Origin: Paraspadella gotoi
Lineage: Eukaryota; Chaetognatha
DNA: 64,000 nucleotides
NCBI GenBank assembly: GCA_051294375.1
Contig: CM119271.1
Location: forward strand, 2,122,677-2,186,676
Direction of reading: 5' to 3'
The stretch's first letter is position 1; every line of letters starts with the position of its first letter. Shown here piece by piece: positions 35,901-50,027 of the stretch. The notes below the pieces were generated by a model. That model saw nothing but the letters and a program-made list of their open reading frames with translations, was not told the origin of the DNA and did no database searches. The translations under genes and the position numbers were made by a program.

Positions 35901-38900
35901 ACGTCGCCGTCGCCGCCGACGATCCGGTTCTCTTCTTCCACCGACGGCGTGAAAAAGCGTTCGCCCGGAGTCGAGGCTTCCGGCGTGACATACCAGGGGG
36001 GCGAGGCCGAGACTTTGTCGCCCGGAGACGTCACCGAGAATCGAAAAGAGCCGGAATTCTTTGGTGTGGGGAGAGAGAGAGAGAGAATGAGAGAGAGAAA
36101 AGAGAGATTATCTTATAATACTTTGAACTTTATAGCATAAAGTAAAATAAAACAATAAATCAATTAAGTCTCTCAATTAAATCTCACCCGCATCGAGTGT
36201 CGACGATCGACGGCATCCAATTCCGCGTGCTTTCCCGCTCCTGCTGCTGCTGCTGCTCCATCAGACGATCGCGACGACAAACGCTTCATCTCGTCGTTGG
36301 CGACGTTGACGTCGCCCATCATGTCGATCCAAATTCGGACGAGGCGTTGGAGGAGATTCGCCACGAGGTCTGCGATCATCATGGTATATAACTAATATTT
36401 TTTTTATTTACTCTTAAATTTACACTTGACATTAAACTATTAACAACGCTATACCTATTAGATCCTCCCCGATGAGCGTCTCCGCGCCCTCCGAATTCAT
36501 GGCGACGACGGAAAGAATTCGCAAACAACCGACGGCGTGGGGGACTGAACCGAGAAAAAAAACAAACAATTTAATTCATTCTATCAAAATAAACTTAGTT
36601 TTCCTAAACAAACAAAAAAGTCCCCCTCCCTTATTTGTTCGTAACCTAAAAGCCTGTCGGAAGCATCCGGGTCCGACTCCCGCTTCTCGGCGATGCGATC
36701 GAGTCGATCAACCAAAAGTCTGATCATCGCGAAGAATGAACCGAGAACGCGGCTCGACGTTAAGAGTCGTTGACACCTCCAGTGGCGACACAGGATCTCC
36801 ACCAGTTCCAGTTCTTCGCAGAGAGAGGCTTCGTCTTTGGGAAAATTATTCCGTAGTAGTTAAATAAATATTATTAAGAAGGCGACCAAATTTATTAATA
36901 CCTCCTCGTTGATGTTTGCCGAGACTGACGAGCAGAGGTTCCAGCGCCGATCGCGCCACGGCGGAAGAAGCCACGTCGGCGAAAGACATCGATTGTGACA
37001 GATGAATTTCAACGGGAATCGAATCTGATTCGGAAGAGTCGCGTTGCCCGGAAGAGGGATGGGCGGGAATGTCGTGATCGAGAAGACCCACGTTGTAGGA
37101 TAAGACGCGAAAAGAGCTGGAGTCGTCAACTTCGCCTAAATATTTTCAAGAATGAAAAAAAAAAAATTTTAAATAAATTGTAATTACATATTAACTTATT
37201 TATTTATACCCACGATGACGCAAGTCTCTCCATCGCCGGGCGTCGACGGTCGTCTGGGCCTGTCGCCGAATTCGCCTTCCCGCAAAATCTGCGTCAGAAG
37301 CTGCGCAGGCGGCGCCCTTTCGCCCGGGCGGCGCCACCAGACGAGAACGACGCGAGAGGGCTGCGCGCAATGAAAGGCGAGAGAATCGAGGTCGGGCGCG
37401 CCCGGTAGCGCCGACTTCGTCGGAGGGTGATCCCAAAAGGGCAACTGCAAATCGTTGTCCGGAGTCAGCGGTCTTTGGATCATTCTTCGAGCGAGATCAG
37501 CCGCCGTTCTCCTGGGCGTGCCCGGCACCGGACCGCCCCGCCGAGACGTGATAACGGAGGACATGTCGGTGAGAACGGCACCGGCGCAAGAAGGGTCGAC
37601 CAGGACAATGGCGACCGATGAAGAACGGTTGACGGTGATCTGGAAAAAGAATTAAATTTACGTAAGGAAAGGAATATAAACGTCCAAATCAGTTGAGGAA
37701 ACCCAACCTGATTAGCTTGGCCGGGAATCGGGCGGTCCAGGCCATCGCTCTTCCGGTCGCAGAGGCGAACGACTAGAGATTCGTCGTCAACGTTGACTTG
37801 AATCATCAGCAACTCGCGAGTGTGGCTCAGCATGGTGAGAGTCTTGGCCGCCATCACTGCTATCTGCGTAATAGAATTCTGAACATCTGATAGATGTATT
37901 TGTTCGAAATGGCGGGATATTGACAAACGATACGAACCTGACCACGCGACGTGTTCGAAGAGGGACATCCCTTGTCGACAAGGCGGAGAAGAATTCCGAC
38001 ACCGCCGTGATGTAGGATCGCCTTTTGCGCTGCCTTGGAAAAGGAAGAAAACCAAAACGATAGGTCGACTGAAGAGTAAATTCGGTTTAAACTTTAATAT
38101 TCTTTTGTTTGCCCCCTCACCTTTGACGTCATGGCGAGATTGAGAAGCGAGGCGACGGCCCAGAGTAAGAGATCCGGATCGATCGGCGTCGACGACGACG
38201 ACGACGACGGTGAAGTGTCCATGTAGGACAGGACGGCTTCCACGATCCCTGCGCGGAGAAGACGTCCGTGGATTCGCTCGTCGGAGCAGAAGAAGCCCAG
38301 GGTCTCAGCAAGAAGGCGTGAGAGGAAAGGGTCTCTGAAGAAAAAGAACAAAAAAAGGAAGTGAAAGTAAACAACGCGGTGGATCGACGCCACCTGCTTC
38401 CACTTACTTCAAATGCCGGATTGAGATGAGAGATTCCAAGAGGTCGCCCTTGTCACCCCGCCGACGCGAAAAGGAGAGAAGGTCAGAGGTCATGGGCGGG
38501 CCTAACATGGCTAAGTCGTGGAGCAGGAGGAGACACCAATAGACCAGCTCCCTTTAGTGTGGGAAGAGAAGCTCGTTTGAAATGAATACGAGAAAAATAT
38601 AGAGTAGCTTTCAAAAACTGACCTATCGGCTTGAGAAGGATCGCCCACGAAACATATTAGGGAAATCTTTTGCAGGACCTCGCGGTTGTATAAAATTTGC
38701 AGCCGAAACAATTCCGAGCCTGAGGAAGAAACAGATTATTGTTCGAATTATTCTAATTAACCGAAACGGTGATAAGACTCACCCGAAGACAGCTGGTAAA
38801 TGATCTTGAGCAAGAGAGATCGGTGAGAGTCGTCGGCGAGCGCCAAGGCCCTGGCCAAACACGAGAAGATCCCTGGCGTCTGAGCGACGGACTTGACCTC

Positions 38901-40860
38901 GACGTCGTTGGCCGTCATCTCGTGGAGGATGACGCAACACCAGTAGATGACGTCGGCGTCGACGTCGGTGGAGGCGTGGCGAAAGCAGGAGACCAGAGGA
39001 AGAAGGAGAGATTCTCTGGGAAGAAAGGGGGAGAACGTTGGAGAAAATTTAACCATTTTAACAATAAATTATATGTATTTTGATGCTGGGCGAAGTAAAA
39101 TATAGTATTCCCCGATCTAATACTTAATACTTACTTTTCATATAATTGAAGCATTCTTTGAAACGTTATACCACTTCATTGATAAGGAAGCTAGGTACTC
39201 TGAGAGTGAATAAACGAGACTGTGAGAGAGTCTTGATTGAAGGGACCTGATATGTCATTGTCTTGTAAGAGTGATGGAGGCCTTAAACCACCAAAGTCAG
39301 GGGCGAGATAGCTTTTTTTTATTAAATGAATGGATAATTTTCATATTGGTTGTACCAATTTCATAAAACAATTTAATCCTGAACATGGTATTTCCAATTT
39401 ATAAACGATCGATCGGAAAAAAATAAATAAATAACAGTATGGACAAAAGTTGAAACTTAAATTTAACTACCAAGTTGAGCTTTATTCTTACTTTTGAATG
39501 AGCATCTTCAAAAGCGACTGGATCCCGACGGATCGCGATCCTCTCGCTCCCTCCACCTCCGCCGTCGTTTTGAAAAAGATGACGAGGATTTGCAGGCCGA
39601 GTTTCTCCAAGACGGGTTCGCCTGAAGGAACACACAAAATGTTTATTTTTTCTATTTTATAATAGGAAAATATAATAGGACATATTTAAGCTCTTATTTC
39701 ACAACCCAACTTTTAGCAACAAAAAAAAACAATCACGCGGACCTTGATATTTTCTCAAGGCGTTGGTGACGACGGCGGCGGCCTCGTCGATGTTCAAATG
39801 TTCGCCACCGGCGAGCAACGCCAACTGGTGCAGCAGGAAAAACCCGAATCGGACGACGTCCTTGGACGGCGCCGCTTGCACCAGCGCCACCACCGTCGAC
39901 AGGAAACCAGGGCGTCGCTCCATGAGGAACGATTTGGCCGGCGCCGCGTCAACGGTGACGCGGAAGAGAGCGCCGAGAGCGACTTTGAGAAGATAAAGGG
40001 TGGTGGGTCGCGAGTTGGGAAGAGATGGACTCGGCGCTGTGGTGAAGGAAGGATCTCTCGAAGGAATTTGGTCTGGAGGATCAAAAGGTTCAGCATCGTC
40101 GGAACGAGCATCCTCATCCTCCTCGGCTACGGAGGGTAATCCGGACCCACGTTGCCGTTTATCCCGAAAGCCTTTCGCCAAGGCCTCAACCACTGAGGCG
40201 AGGGTATCGACGAGGTCGTGGGTTTGTGGATGGCCGTGAAACCAGGGGGAAGTCCCGCGGGAGTTGGAGAGTCCATTGATGGTGAGGCAAGCCTGGGAGA
40301 GGAGAGAAAATAAATCGGTAACGAGTAGAGCAACATTTTTAGATGTTATATCATTAGTATTTTTAAAAACTAACCAAAACGGCCAAAGCTTTGGCGCCTT
40401 CTTCGTCATTCACATTTTCCGAAAGACGCCGGCAGAACTTGAAGATGGTCGCCAGATGAGGCGAAGTCGGTGAGTTAGCAGAAGTTTCCGTGACCTTGAA
40501 AATGCAGAGCTCAATCGCGTGTTTGCGCAATTGCGGATTGTCGCACGTTGCTGAGGGGGATAGAAAATTCAAGAAGAGAAAACATAACCGAAATAATAAA
40601 AGGAATTATTTTTTACTTAATTTTTTCCTAACGCCCCCTCGTATCTCACCCAGTTTGACGAGGTCCTGAAACTTAATGGCGTGCTTGGAGGATCCCCCGA
40701 CCGCAGATGACAATTCCGTCAACGGGAGGCGCTCTGTCCTCTTCCTCTTTCGCCGCTTGGGTTTTCGCCTCCGCCTCCACCGCAGTCGACGCAGCAGGAC
40801 GCCGAGACCGACAATGCCGACACTGACGGCGCAGGCAATGGCGGCGCGTTTAAGGGACAT
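32961..40860 (-). CDS. Large membrane-anchored ARM/HEAT-like repeat protein with B30.2/SPRY domain
   Basis: I do not recognise an orthologue. The start at 40860 gives MSLKRAAIACAVSVGIVGLGV, one N-terminal membrane helix, then a very basic RWRRRRKPKRRKRKR stretch. About 20 exons follow. The long middle is a helical repeat solenoid with recurring VYWCLLLLHDLA, IYWCCVILHEMT and LLWAVASLLNLA signatures and LLAETLGFFCSDERIHGRLL, which look like armadillo/HEAT repeats. A SPRY domain spans 36063-33900. It starts at SSFQGVTMSAQ and ATNINWTFESGRATHGVGG; continues through exons 34914-34815 (GWYFEVTLLSSGIIQLGW), 34745-34604 and 34519-34402 (IEYWLGGQSMGLAF); and ends with YPAASFATDQMCSFNFG in exon 34017-32961. 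The last 250 residues have no known fold. SPRY domains bind protein partners, often as ubiquitin-ligase adaptors; no RING or HECT is visible. Exons between 36.1 and 40.3 kb are placed by homology-free frame joining and are approximate. Confidence 0.7.
34141..34231. repeat. 31-bp inverted repeat (hairpin) in an intron
   Basis: The arms 34141-34171 and 34201-34231 are reverse complements except for a two-base centre (TG against TG), with a 29-nt loop. The core is TTGAATTGTTTAAC / GTTAAACAATTCAA. A TAGATATTATTTTGA direct repeat lies outside both arms (about 34087 and 34230), as expected of a small hairpin transposon. Confidence 0.8.
34958..35192 (+). repeat. 235-bp interspersed repeat, copy 3
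   Basis: Nearly full length: TTTCATATAATTAAAACATT at the 5' end, then AGACTGTGAGAGAGTCTTGA, AGCCTTAAACCACCAAAGCC and a truncated TATTGGTT end. It lies in an intron of the ARM-SPRY gene. Confidence 0.85.
39134..39366 (+). repeat. 235-bp interspersed repeat, copy 4
   Basis: The most complete copy: CTTTTCATATAATTGAAGCA to TTGGTTGTACCAATTTCATA. It carries both internal palindromes and lies in an intron of the ARM-SPRY gene. Confidence 0.87.
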
Positions 40861-41202
40861 GGCGCTTAAATAGGAAATCGCTCCATGATGAAATGATAAA
40901 ATACAAAAAATGAAAGGCTAAGCTCAAACGGTAAAATCAAACATGGATCAGGTTTCCAGAAAAAAAGTAATAAAATAAAACGGCGTTGAAACGTTCTCCG
41001 ACGTGAATTTTGTAGCTTATGATGTCGACAAAATCACGGAATTTGTTTTTCGAAATCCAAAATAAAAATGCATATCACGACGACGACATAAGTTTTGTTT
41101 GAACAAGAGATCGCATATTTAAAGTCTTTCGTTTGGTTATTTTGGGTTCGTACTTTGTTTCGGAGGCAAGAGTCGCCAATGAGACCTAATGATCTTCCTC
41201 AC
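40861..41202. other. Intergenic, ARM-SPRY/dolichol kinase spacer
   Basis: About 340 bp, AT-rich, no feature beyond flanking UTRs. Confidence 0.4.
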
Positions 41203-42690
41203 TTACATCCTCCCAACGATTTCGGCCGCCCAATCCACGTTCCACAAAATCGGAAACATTAACAGAGGAAGAATCAAGTTGTCCACTTGAAAAGTGAATG
41301 TCTCCACGAAGGCGTTTAAGAAAGCGCTCCAAGCGACGACTACTAAGGCGACGATAGTGGCGTCGCCGCCTTCGATGCGAACGACGAAAAGATAAAAGGC
41401 GATTTGCGCCAAAATCGACGCCGTCGTCCCCAAGATCGTCTTCCTCGTGTCGGGCCATTTGCGGCGCCCGAATTTGAATCCCATTACGGCGGAGACTGTG
41501 TCGCCCACGCCGAGGGACAAAACGCCGGCCCATTTGGAGAGGCTCGTCGAGGACGACGGACCTGTAGGGTGGGGGTTAAGAGAATGGAAATATGTTTAAG
41601 CTTAAACTTCAAACTAAAAGAACTTCAAATGCCTAAGCGATTTAATATCTAGCAATAGCCACGCTGCCAACTCACCAATCGATTCATCCGTCGCCCCTTT
41701 TCCGATTGAACACAAAAAGGCAGGAATGACGAATCCCGCCATGAGATAAATTTGTGAGACCATGACGCTGCCCCCGTCCTTGGAATCTCGCAGCCCGCGA
41801 TACCAGCGCCGAAGCGGCTTCGACAGCGGCTCCGCTCCCACCAGTTTGGTCGCCTCAACGACTATGAAGGCGGCCAGCACGCATATTCCGAGAACCAAGA
41901 CCTATTAACCAAAACGATTAATCAATAAATATTGTTAAACTTAAAAAGGATTACTACAAAAGATTATCACACACCAGCTCTAAGTCGAAAAGAAAACAAG
42001 GCGCGAAGACGAGAACCGTCGTCACATGGAACAACTTCCTGTAGACGACGACGGAGAATCCCGCGCGAAGGCGTTCGCTGAACACGATCAAAGCCGCCGT
42101 CCCAGCCGCTATACAGCAGCAATACAGCAACAAGATCGTCCTCCATCTGCCCGTCGAAAGCCAAAGGTCCGGGCGATAGGGCAGCACGGAGCCGAGGCCC
42201 AGAACGACGGCGACGCCGAGGAGCGGGAGGAAGCTTCGTCGAAGCGGCGCGGCAAAGAGGAGAAGGCCGCCGACGGAGACCGCAGCGGAGATGCCGAGGC
42301 GGTGGGGAAACGGGAGACTCGAAGGCGCCGGGGCGCCGCACCACAGCGTCGAGACGAGCGAAAGCGTAAAAAAAACTGCGCTCTGCGACGCTACGACTAA
42401 TTCACCGACGGTGAAGGAACGGGATCGGCGCCCGGCGACAAAGATGAGCGTCTGCAGAGCGTGGAGGACGACGGCGACGACGATGAGCGAAGAGAGGTCG
42501 ACGAAGAGGCGTTGTAGGAATCCCGACGGTGCCGCGAGGAAGAGGAAGAGGACGTTGACCTCGCAGAGGACGCCGTGGAAGAGGAGGAAGTGGAAGGTGG
42601 AGGAAATAGAGAAGACGAGTTCCGCGCAGTGGACGACTTTTTTTTTATAGCGGAAGAGGTGGTGGTGGTGGTGGCGAAGGTGAGTGGAGG
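41203..42690 (-). CDS. DOLK: Dolichol kinase
   Basis: Exons about 42690-41975, 41901-41676 and 41561-41203 join in frame. The protein is almost all membrane helices (VHCAELVFSISSTFHFLLFHGV, SSLIVVAVVLHALQTLIFV, TILLLYCCCIAAGTAALIV, LVLGICVLAAFIVVEATKLV). The C-terminal catalytic region has the CTP-binding signature GVGDTV, then GRRKWPDTRKTILGTTAS (with the W-P-x-T-x-K-T/S-x-x-G-T pattern), and ends FQVDNLILPLLMFPILW. Dolichol kinase uses CTP to make dolichyl phosphate in the ER membrane, the lipid carrier for N-glycans, GPI anchors and mannosylation. At 430 aa it is shorter than the usual 530 or so. No in-frame ATG is found before 42690, so a 5' exon with the start is probably missing. This was an easily overlooked frame because its long first exon has no ATG. 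Confidence 0.87.
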
Positions 42691-44606
<1,916 letters not shown>

Positions 44607-47600
44607 CTAAGGACGGATCTGGCGGCGCCGCACTTCCGCCACGACGGAGATCAGCGCCTCCGGCTCCAATTCGACGACGGGATCGTCTCCCAGCGCGGCG
44701 CCGTCCCGCAGCAGCGTCAGCGACGCGGCGCGAGCTTTCTTCAATTCTACGACTTCGCCAAAGTGACGACTCAGGAAAAGAGAAGAGCCGGCGGTGGCGT
44801 TGCACATGGAGGAGACGTCGCTCGTCATTAGATATCGACAATCGAAAGAGGGCCTGAATAAAAAAAAAGTTCAATGTTCAAGTTAGCGAGGTGAAAACTG
44901 ACCCCAAGGTCACGTGGTCAAATAATAGAAGTGTTGTCGTTGTTCTTCTCGTCGTCGCAGCTTGAGATGCTGCAACAGTAATATCTAACCTCGACAACGT
45001 AAACACCGCCGCGGCCTCTTTATTCGGCAACAACTTTTCCGCGTCGTGTGACTCCAGCGCTAAATTTGGCAGAGGACGCAAAGAAAGCAGATCGACGTCA
45101 CAGGGAAACGGCCGTACCGCCGCCACCGACGCCACTGGGGCTGTCGCGGCGTTAGTATCAGCCACCGCAGCCGTCGCCGCGAACACAGCTGGATCATTGC
45201 TGAAAAACGCCTCAACTGGCGAGTTTAGACGCCGTCGGATGTGATGAGCTCCGAGAGAGAGGAGAGGAATCCTCGGCGACCGCGAAGTCGTCGATCGTTC
45301 CTCCAGAGTCAGCGCGTACTCCAGGGTGGAGGGAACGTTATCCACGACGCCCTCGCCCATCCCGCGAAAGTCGTCGTTCAGCAGGCGCCGATCCTGCATC
45401 GCCTCCAGGCTGCCGGAACGCTGCGACGAAACCCCTTGCGGCTGCGCGGAGAGGAGCGTCAACCGTCTTCTCTCAGTGCCACCGATTCTGTCCTCGATGA
45501 ACGCCGCCGTCGGCATCGGGTAGTAGTTGCCCTGAATCGGGAGTTTGGCCAGACGTCGGCGGCGCATCATTGAAAGGCCGTTGGCGTCGGTGAAGAAGTC
45601 GGCGCCGGAGTCGATGTCCGTGTCGATGCGCATCACTAGCTCGAGGTTGCGGGAAGACCTGGAACGGGTTATTTAATTGTCATTTGCATAATGTATATCC
45701 AATTATTTTAGGATAAATTTTAAAAATATTGGAAACAAATGTTTTAGGATTCTAAATAAGACTTATTTAGGCATGAAATCGTTTCCGACATGGAGAACCA
45801 AACATTAGCCTGGATATTCCACCAACCCTCTGAGAAAGACGCGATTCGAGATCCGAAGCGAGTCGAGGATAGAAGAAGAGGCGCAAGCGTTCGTCGTAAG
45901 CGGCGGAAGATTCGGGGTCGAGACTCCGAGTTCCCCGCCCACCATCTCTACATAGTTCTCGACCAGAGGGAAGACGACCCTGACGGAAGCCACGAGCGGG
46001 CCGACGACGACCATCGCCTTGATAGGACGGGGACCTTCCCGCGCCTCGCCCGATGGAAGGAAGAGATAAGCGCCGCTGTCGACGGAGGGATACCACCTGA
46101 AGCTGAGGCGGGCGTCGAGAAGAGTCAGGTTTGCGCCGACGTCCTCCCCCTCCGGCCGCGCCTTGACCAAACGTCTCAAGAGTCCGGTGGCACCGTCGAA
46201 TTCCGCGGCCAGGCAACCGTTGCTCAGAATGAAGCGCTCCCTGGCGGGCGACTTGGCGTCGGTGACGACGAACTCCCGCGATTTATGATCGGTGGGAGTA
46301 TGGCGTAAAAAGTCGAAGAGTTTAACAGAAGCGATGGGCGATGCTGCGATTGAAGCGGCGTCGCCTGATGCAGACGTCGGTGGCGCCGCGTGAACGAAAA
46401 ACTTTTTCACCTCAAAAGATTCAATCTCCACTTGAAAGACTAATTCGTAGATGCCGACGACGATGCGATCTCGATGCAGCGCCCACACGGGATCGATTTG
46501 ATGAACAACAGTGTGCGTATCGAGTGACCCGGGCGTCTGGGCCGCCACCGTCACGTCACGCCGATTAACGCGCAGTCTAATGATTTCTCGGCGCTTAAAA
46601 GGAAGAGCATTGGCGAGAACGACGAGGGAGCTTAAGCGCCCGGCGCTGCGAAGGTCGACGACGACTTGCCTAACGCGCACGTCCCGGGAGTCGGCGAAGA
46701 GTGTTACTTGGAGTGGTTGGTCGAGGACATCGCCTCCGGGAACAGTCGTCTTGGTTTCTAAAATCGACCAAAGGGCGTTCCCAAGCGTCCTCTGCGCGCC
46801 GGAAAAGGCGTCCGAGAGTCGCCGCGCCAAGTCGAGCGCATTATGTTCCTTGGAAGTTCCGGTGATGTCGTCGTGATGTTGGAAGAGAGCGAGTTGCTGG
46901 TGGGCGCGGTGGAGGGCCTCGAAGTCAACTGCCTTGCGGCTCCGGAGGGCGGAGGTGGAATCGCGGGCGTCGGCCGACAGAGCGAAGAAGATGTCAGCGG
47001 CGCGGAGGGCAGATTCGAGACGGCGTCCGAGAACTTTCCAAGCCATCCGGGTGGTGAAATAGCTGGGGAATTCGAAGGGAATAAACAATCTTTAATTTCT
47101 CTTATAGAAGATTACATAAAAGCAAGAACCTCCAAGGTTATTAAGCATCTCACTCAGTCAAGATAACAAAATCCCGGAGTACCTCTATGAAGTTACTTGG
47201 ATTCCCTATCGATGAAGTGGGATAATACTCTTTTCTCACTAATATAAGTAATTAATAAGTAATACTTTATAGTACATTATACATTTTTCTCCCCGCTTAA
47301 CTCACCCGCTCCAATACGATTCGTCCTCGTCGTTGTAGGTAAAGAAATCTCCTCCAACAGTCATCAACGGGGACTTCCTTGAGGCATCCTTCGTCAGCGC
47401 CGCGTCCGCGGCTTGGAAATATTCCGACAACGTCCCAAACTTGGCCTTTACAAACAGCTTATGCGAACGTTGGTTGAAGAAGTCGCACAGTTTACTCCAG
47501 TTTTCGTACTGCTGGTCGAACTCGACGCCGTGAGTGTAACGAAAATCGTCTCCCAACAGCACCAGCAGGACGTTGTGCTTGAACAGCAGAGACTTTTTTC

Positions 47601-48753
47601 GCAGTTGATCGAGCAGCCTGAGCGCTTGGGCGTGTATGTAGCGAGGCTGGATGGGCATCGCCGGCAGGGTATCCCGAAACGGGCCGGGGATGTCCTGAAA
47701 ATCGTAGTCCAAGCAGACCCGATAGTCGGGGCCGCAAGTGAACTTAAAGCTGTAAAGACGATAGGGGTTCATGTAAACGCGAAGATCATCATCGCCAGCG
47801 ACGTCCCAAGCTTGCCGCCAAAAGAACTCGGCGTTGGCCGTCTTGTCGAAAAACATTTTAAGGTCGTAGTGGATGCGTTGAAGGACGGATTGCTTGAGGC
47901 CGGCCTTGCGGAGAATTCGGGCGGCCGTCGACGAGTGGCCGAAGGGATCGATGGCGAAACCCGATTCGGGCGCGATCCCGAGATTTTGACGCAGGAAGAG
48001 GTGACCCTCGAGAAGCTGGTCAATCAGAGCGTACCCGGTGGGATTCGCTTCATCGGGCATGACCCAGCCACCGCCCACGATCTCGAAGCGTCCCTCGGCC
48101 AATAGGGCCTTCATCATGTCGCGCATTGTAGAGTTGGCCGTCTCCCACCACCATGATAAGTAGATAGACTCGGCCCAGATAAATGTCATGTTCTCATGCT
48201 GATGCAGTTTGAGCACCGCATTGTTGATGGTGTGCCAAGAATCGTCGAAAAAATGTTCGGTGGCCGTCTTGTGCCAACCGGGGTCCGAATGAGAGAAGGG
48301 GACTAGAAAAACCTGCAACGGTTCGTTGCGCCACCTCCCTACATTGTAGCCGACGTCAAGATCGGACCAATCGTTGTCCCCTCCGCCAGAACCCGTCATG
48401 TTGAGAGTTTCGTATAGGCCGAGGGTTGTAAAGTCGACATGCGCCTGGCGGAGACCGGCTGGGCAGCGGGATGAGTCGTCATCGTCGGCTGAAGTTGGAA
48501 AGACATCGGGTATGAGTGACTGGCGGTGACCATGTTGTAGTCGCTGTTCTTCTTCAGCGTTCCGACGCGAAGTAGCATCGCGTGCGGAGCCATCACCGAC
48601 TTCCGGCGCCGAGGACGCCGTCCGGGAGTCGGCCGACCGCGCGTCAAAGGCAACGAGAAAAACGTATAAACAACCTGTGCAAAGGACGACGAGGACGAAG
48701 GCCAGCGCCACGAAGCGATAGTACAGCTTCATCGATCGGGCGTCGGCGGGCAT
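44607..48753 (-). CDS. MAN2A: Golgi alpha-mannosidase II (GH38)
   Basis: Exons 48753-47306, 47062 to about 45800, about 45662-44993 and 44853-44607. The ATG at 48753 gives a type II membrane protein: a short cytosolic tail, the anchor FVALAFVLVVLCTGCLYVFL and an acidic stem. The GH38 catalytic domain reads VFLVPFSHSDPGWHKT (zinc His and Asp), WAESIYLSWWW, GGGWVMPDEANPTGYALIDQ, GFAIDPFGHSSTAARIL (nucleophile Asp), LVLLGDDFRYTHGVEFDQQ and LFQHHDDITGTSKEH (zinc-binding His in HHDDITGT). The C-terminal beta domains follow, with ELVMRIDTDI and LPIQGNYYPMP. The enzyme trims two mannoses from GlcNAcMan5GlcNAc2 in the medial Golgi, the committed step to complex N-glycans. The 3' border of exon 2 is uncertain. 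Confidence 0.9.
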
Positions 48754-49584
48754 GGCGTCGGGCAACGGCGAGGCGACGTCTCGACTCGGACGAAGGAAGA
48801 GTAGTTCCGACGATCGTTGAAAACGTCGGAGGAGACAACGATCATCGTTTTAGAGTAAAAAGGGAAGGGAGTTTTCACAAAGGCTTTTTTAAAAACTGTG
48901 ATCTTGAATATGCTCTATGCGAGTAAAAGAAAATAGTTTCGTTTGGGCAAAGATTACGCATAGTTTAAAAATAAAATAAGATAAAAAATTAAAAAAAACT
49001 AAATCCGATGAAGCAATATTATAAATGTGAAATTCACAACCGGAGCAAAATTTATAAATTTCATGATCAACGACTGTCAAATCGAGGGGCTCGCTGCGAA
49101 TTCTTATTCAGTTTCTGCGAAAGGAACTTTAAATACAAACGACAACAGTTTTTCTCGGCGATTTGTCTTTTCGGCATTTATTTCCGGGATGTGTTTTGAA
49201 TTTGAACATTTTTCGGTCATTTAATTTATAATTTCAAAATACTATTTCAAAACAAGAGAATGAACACGAACTAAATTATTAACTAAAAACCGAAAGCGCG
49301 CAATGTCTACCGAGAACACGGATGAAAGTGGGGACAACGATAACCTAAGCTACCCTATAAAAATAAAATGAAGCGAACATACCCGAACTGAGGAAGGCGG
49401 GAAACGCGTAGAGGACGAGAAGATCGAAAGCGTCGGACGAGCGAGAATGTGATTGGCTGAAGAGAAACGCGGGGAGGAGGAGGAGGAGCCAAAATCCGGG
49501 ATTCGCTTTCGTTCGAAAGTCCTTTATTTGTGTGAGAGAGAGAGAGAGAGAAAAGAAGAGAGGATTATCCTAATGCGTTGGGAA
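48754..49584. other. Intergenic, upstream of alpha-mannosidase II
   Basis: About 830 bp, AT-rich in the middle, with a short GA run near 49535. Only short unconvincing ORFs. Confidence 0.45.
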
Positions 49585-49830
49585 TTAATCGTATCTGTCT
49601 CTCTCTTTCTTCTCGTTCACTCTCACCTTCGTGAATCTCGCGTCCTCGCTGACCAAATGATCCCCCGCAAAAGCTAGCGGAAGCGCGACGAGAAAATGGA
49701 CGGCGGCGACGGGGAAGGAGCCGACCGAGAATCCCTCGACCAACGACGGCGCCAACATCGACAAAAAGTTCAGCAACAGAAACGCCAACTCCAGAGGGTG
49801 GGGCTTCTGCGGCTCTTCCATCGAGCTCAT
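49585..49830 (-). CDS. Small two-helix membrane protein, 81 aa, unknown
   Basis: A single-exon ORF with start ATG at 49830-49828 (MSSMEEPQKPHPLELAF). Two hydrophobic segments, LELAFLLLNFLSMLAPSLVEGF and FPVAAVHFLVALPLAFAGD, are followed by a charged tail (KVRVNEKKERDRYD). I do not recognise the family. An overlapping ORF in another frame on the same strand lacks membrane character and is Arg-rich, so I prefer this frame. It sits between alpha-mannosidase II and LYRM9, 198 bp from the LYRM9 stop. A small ER or mitochondrial inner-membrane subunit would fit, but this is inference. Confidence 0.5.
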   Translation of the reverse strand: MSSMEEPQKPHPLELAFLLLNFLSMLAPSLVEGFSVGSFPVAAVHFLVALPLAFAGDHLVSEDARFTKVRVNEKKERDRYD

Positions 49831-50027
49831 TGCGCAATTCACTTGTCTATCGATCGAAAAGATAAAAGATTCGGTTTTTCTTTTTCAAGATATAATCCGA
49901 GAGAAATGAAAGGAAGGTTCCACAGCACAAACGAACAAAACTGATTACATTTAACAAGGGGGGCGACTAAATATAAATTTCGCGCCATCACATTTTTTTT
50001 AAAAAACAACCCGTTTCGCCTCTTGAG

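Noticed and set aside
45767-46216. Alternative minus-strand frame near the end of mannosidase exon 2
   Set aside because: Protein-like in places, but it does not carry GH38 motifs and conflicts with the 427-aa frame; it probably reflects an exon boundary I could not place.
47413-48105. 230-aa plus-strand ORF
   Set aside because: Antisense of the catalytic exon of alpha-mannosidase II.
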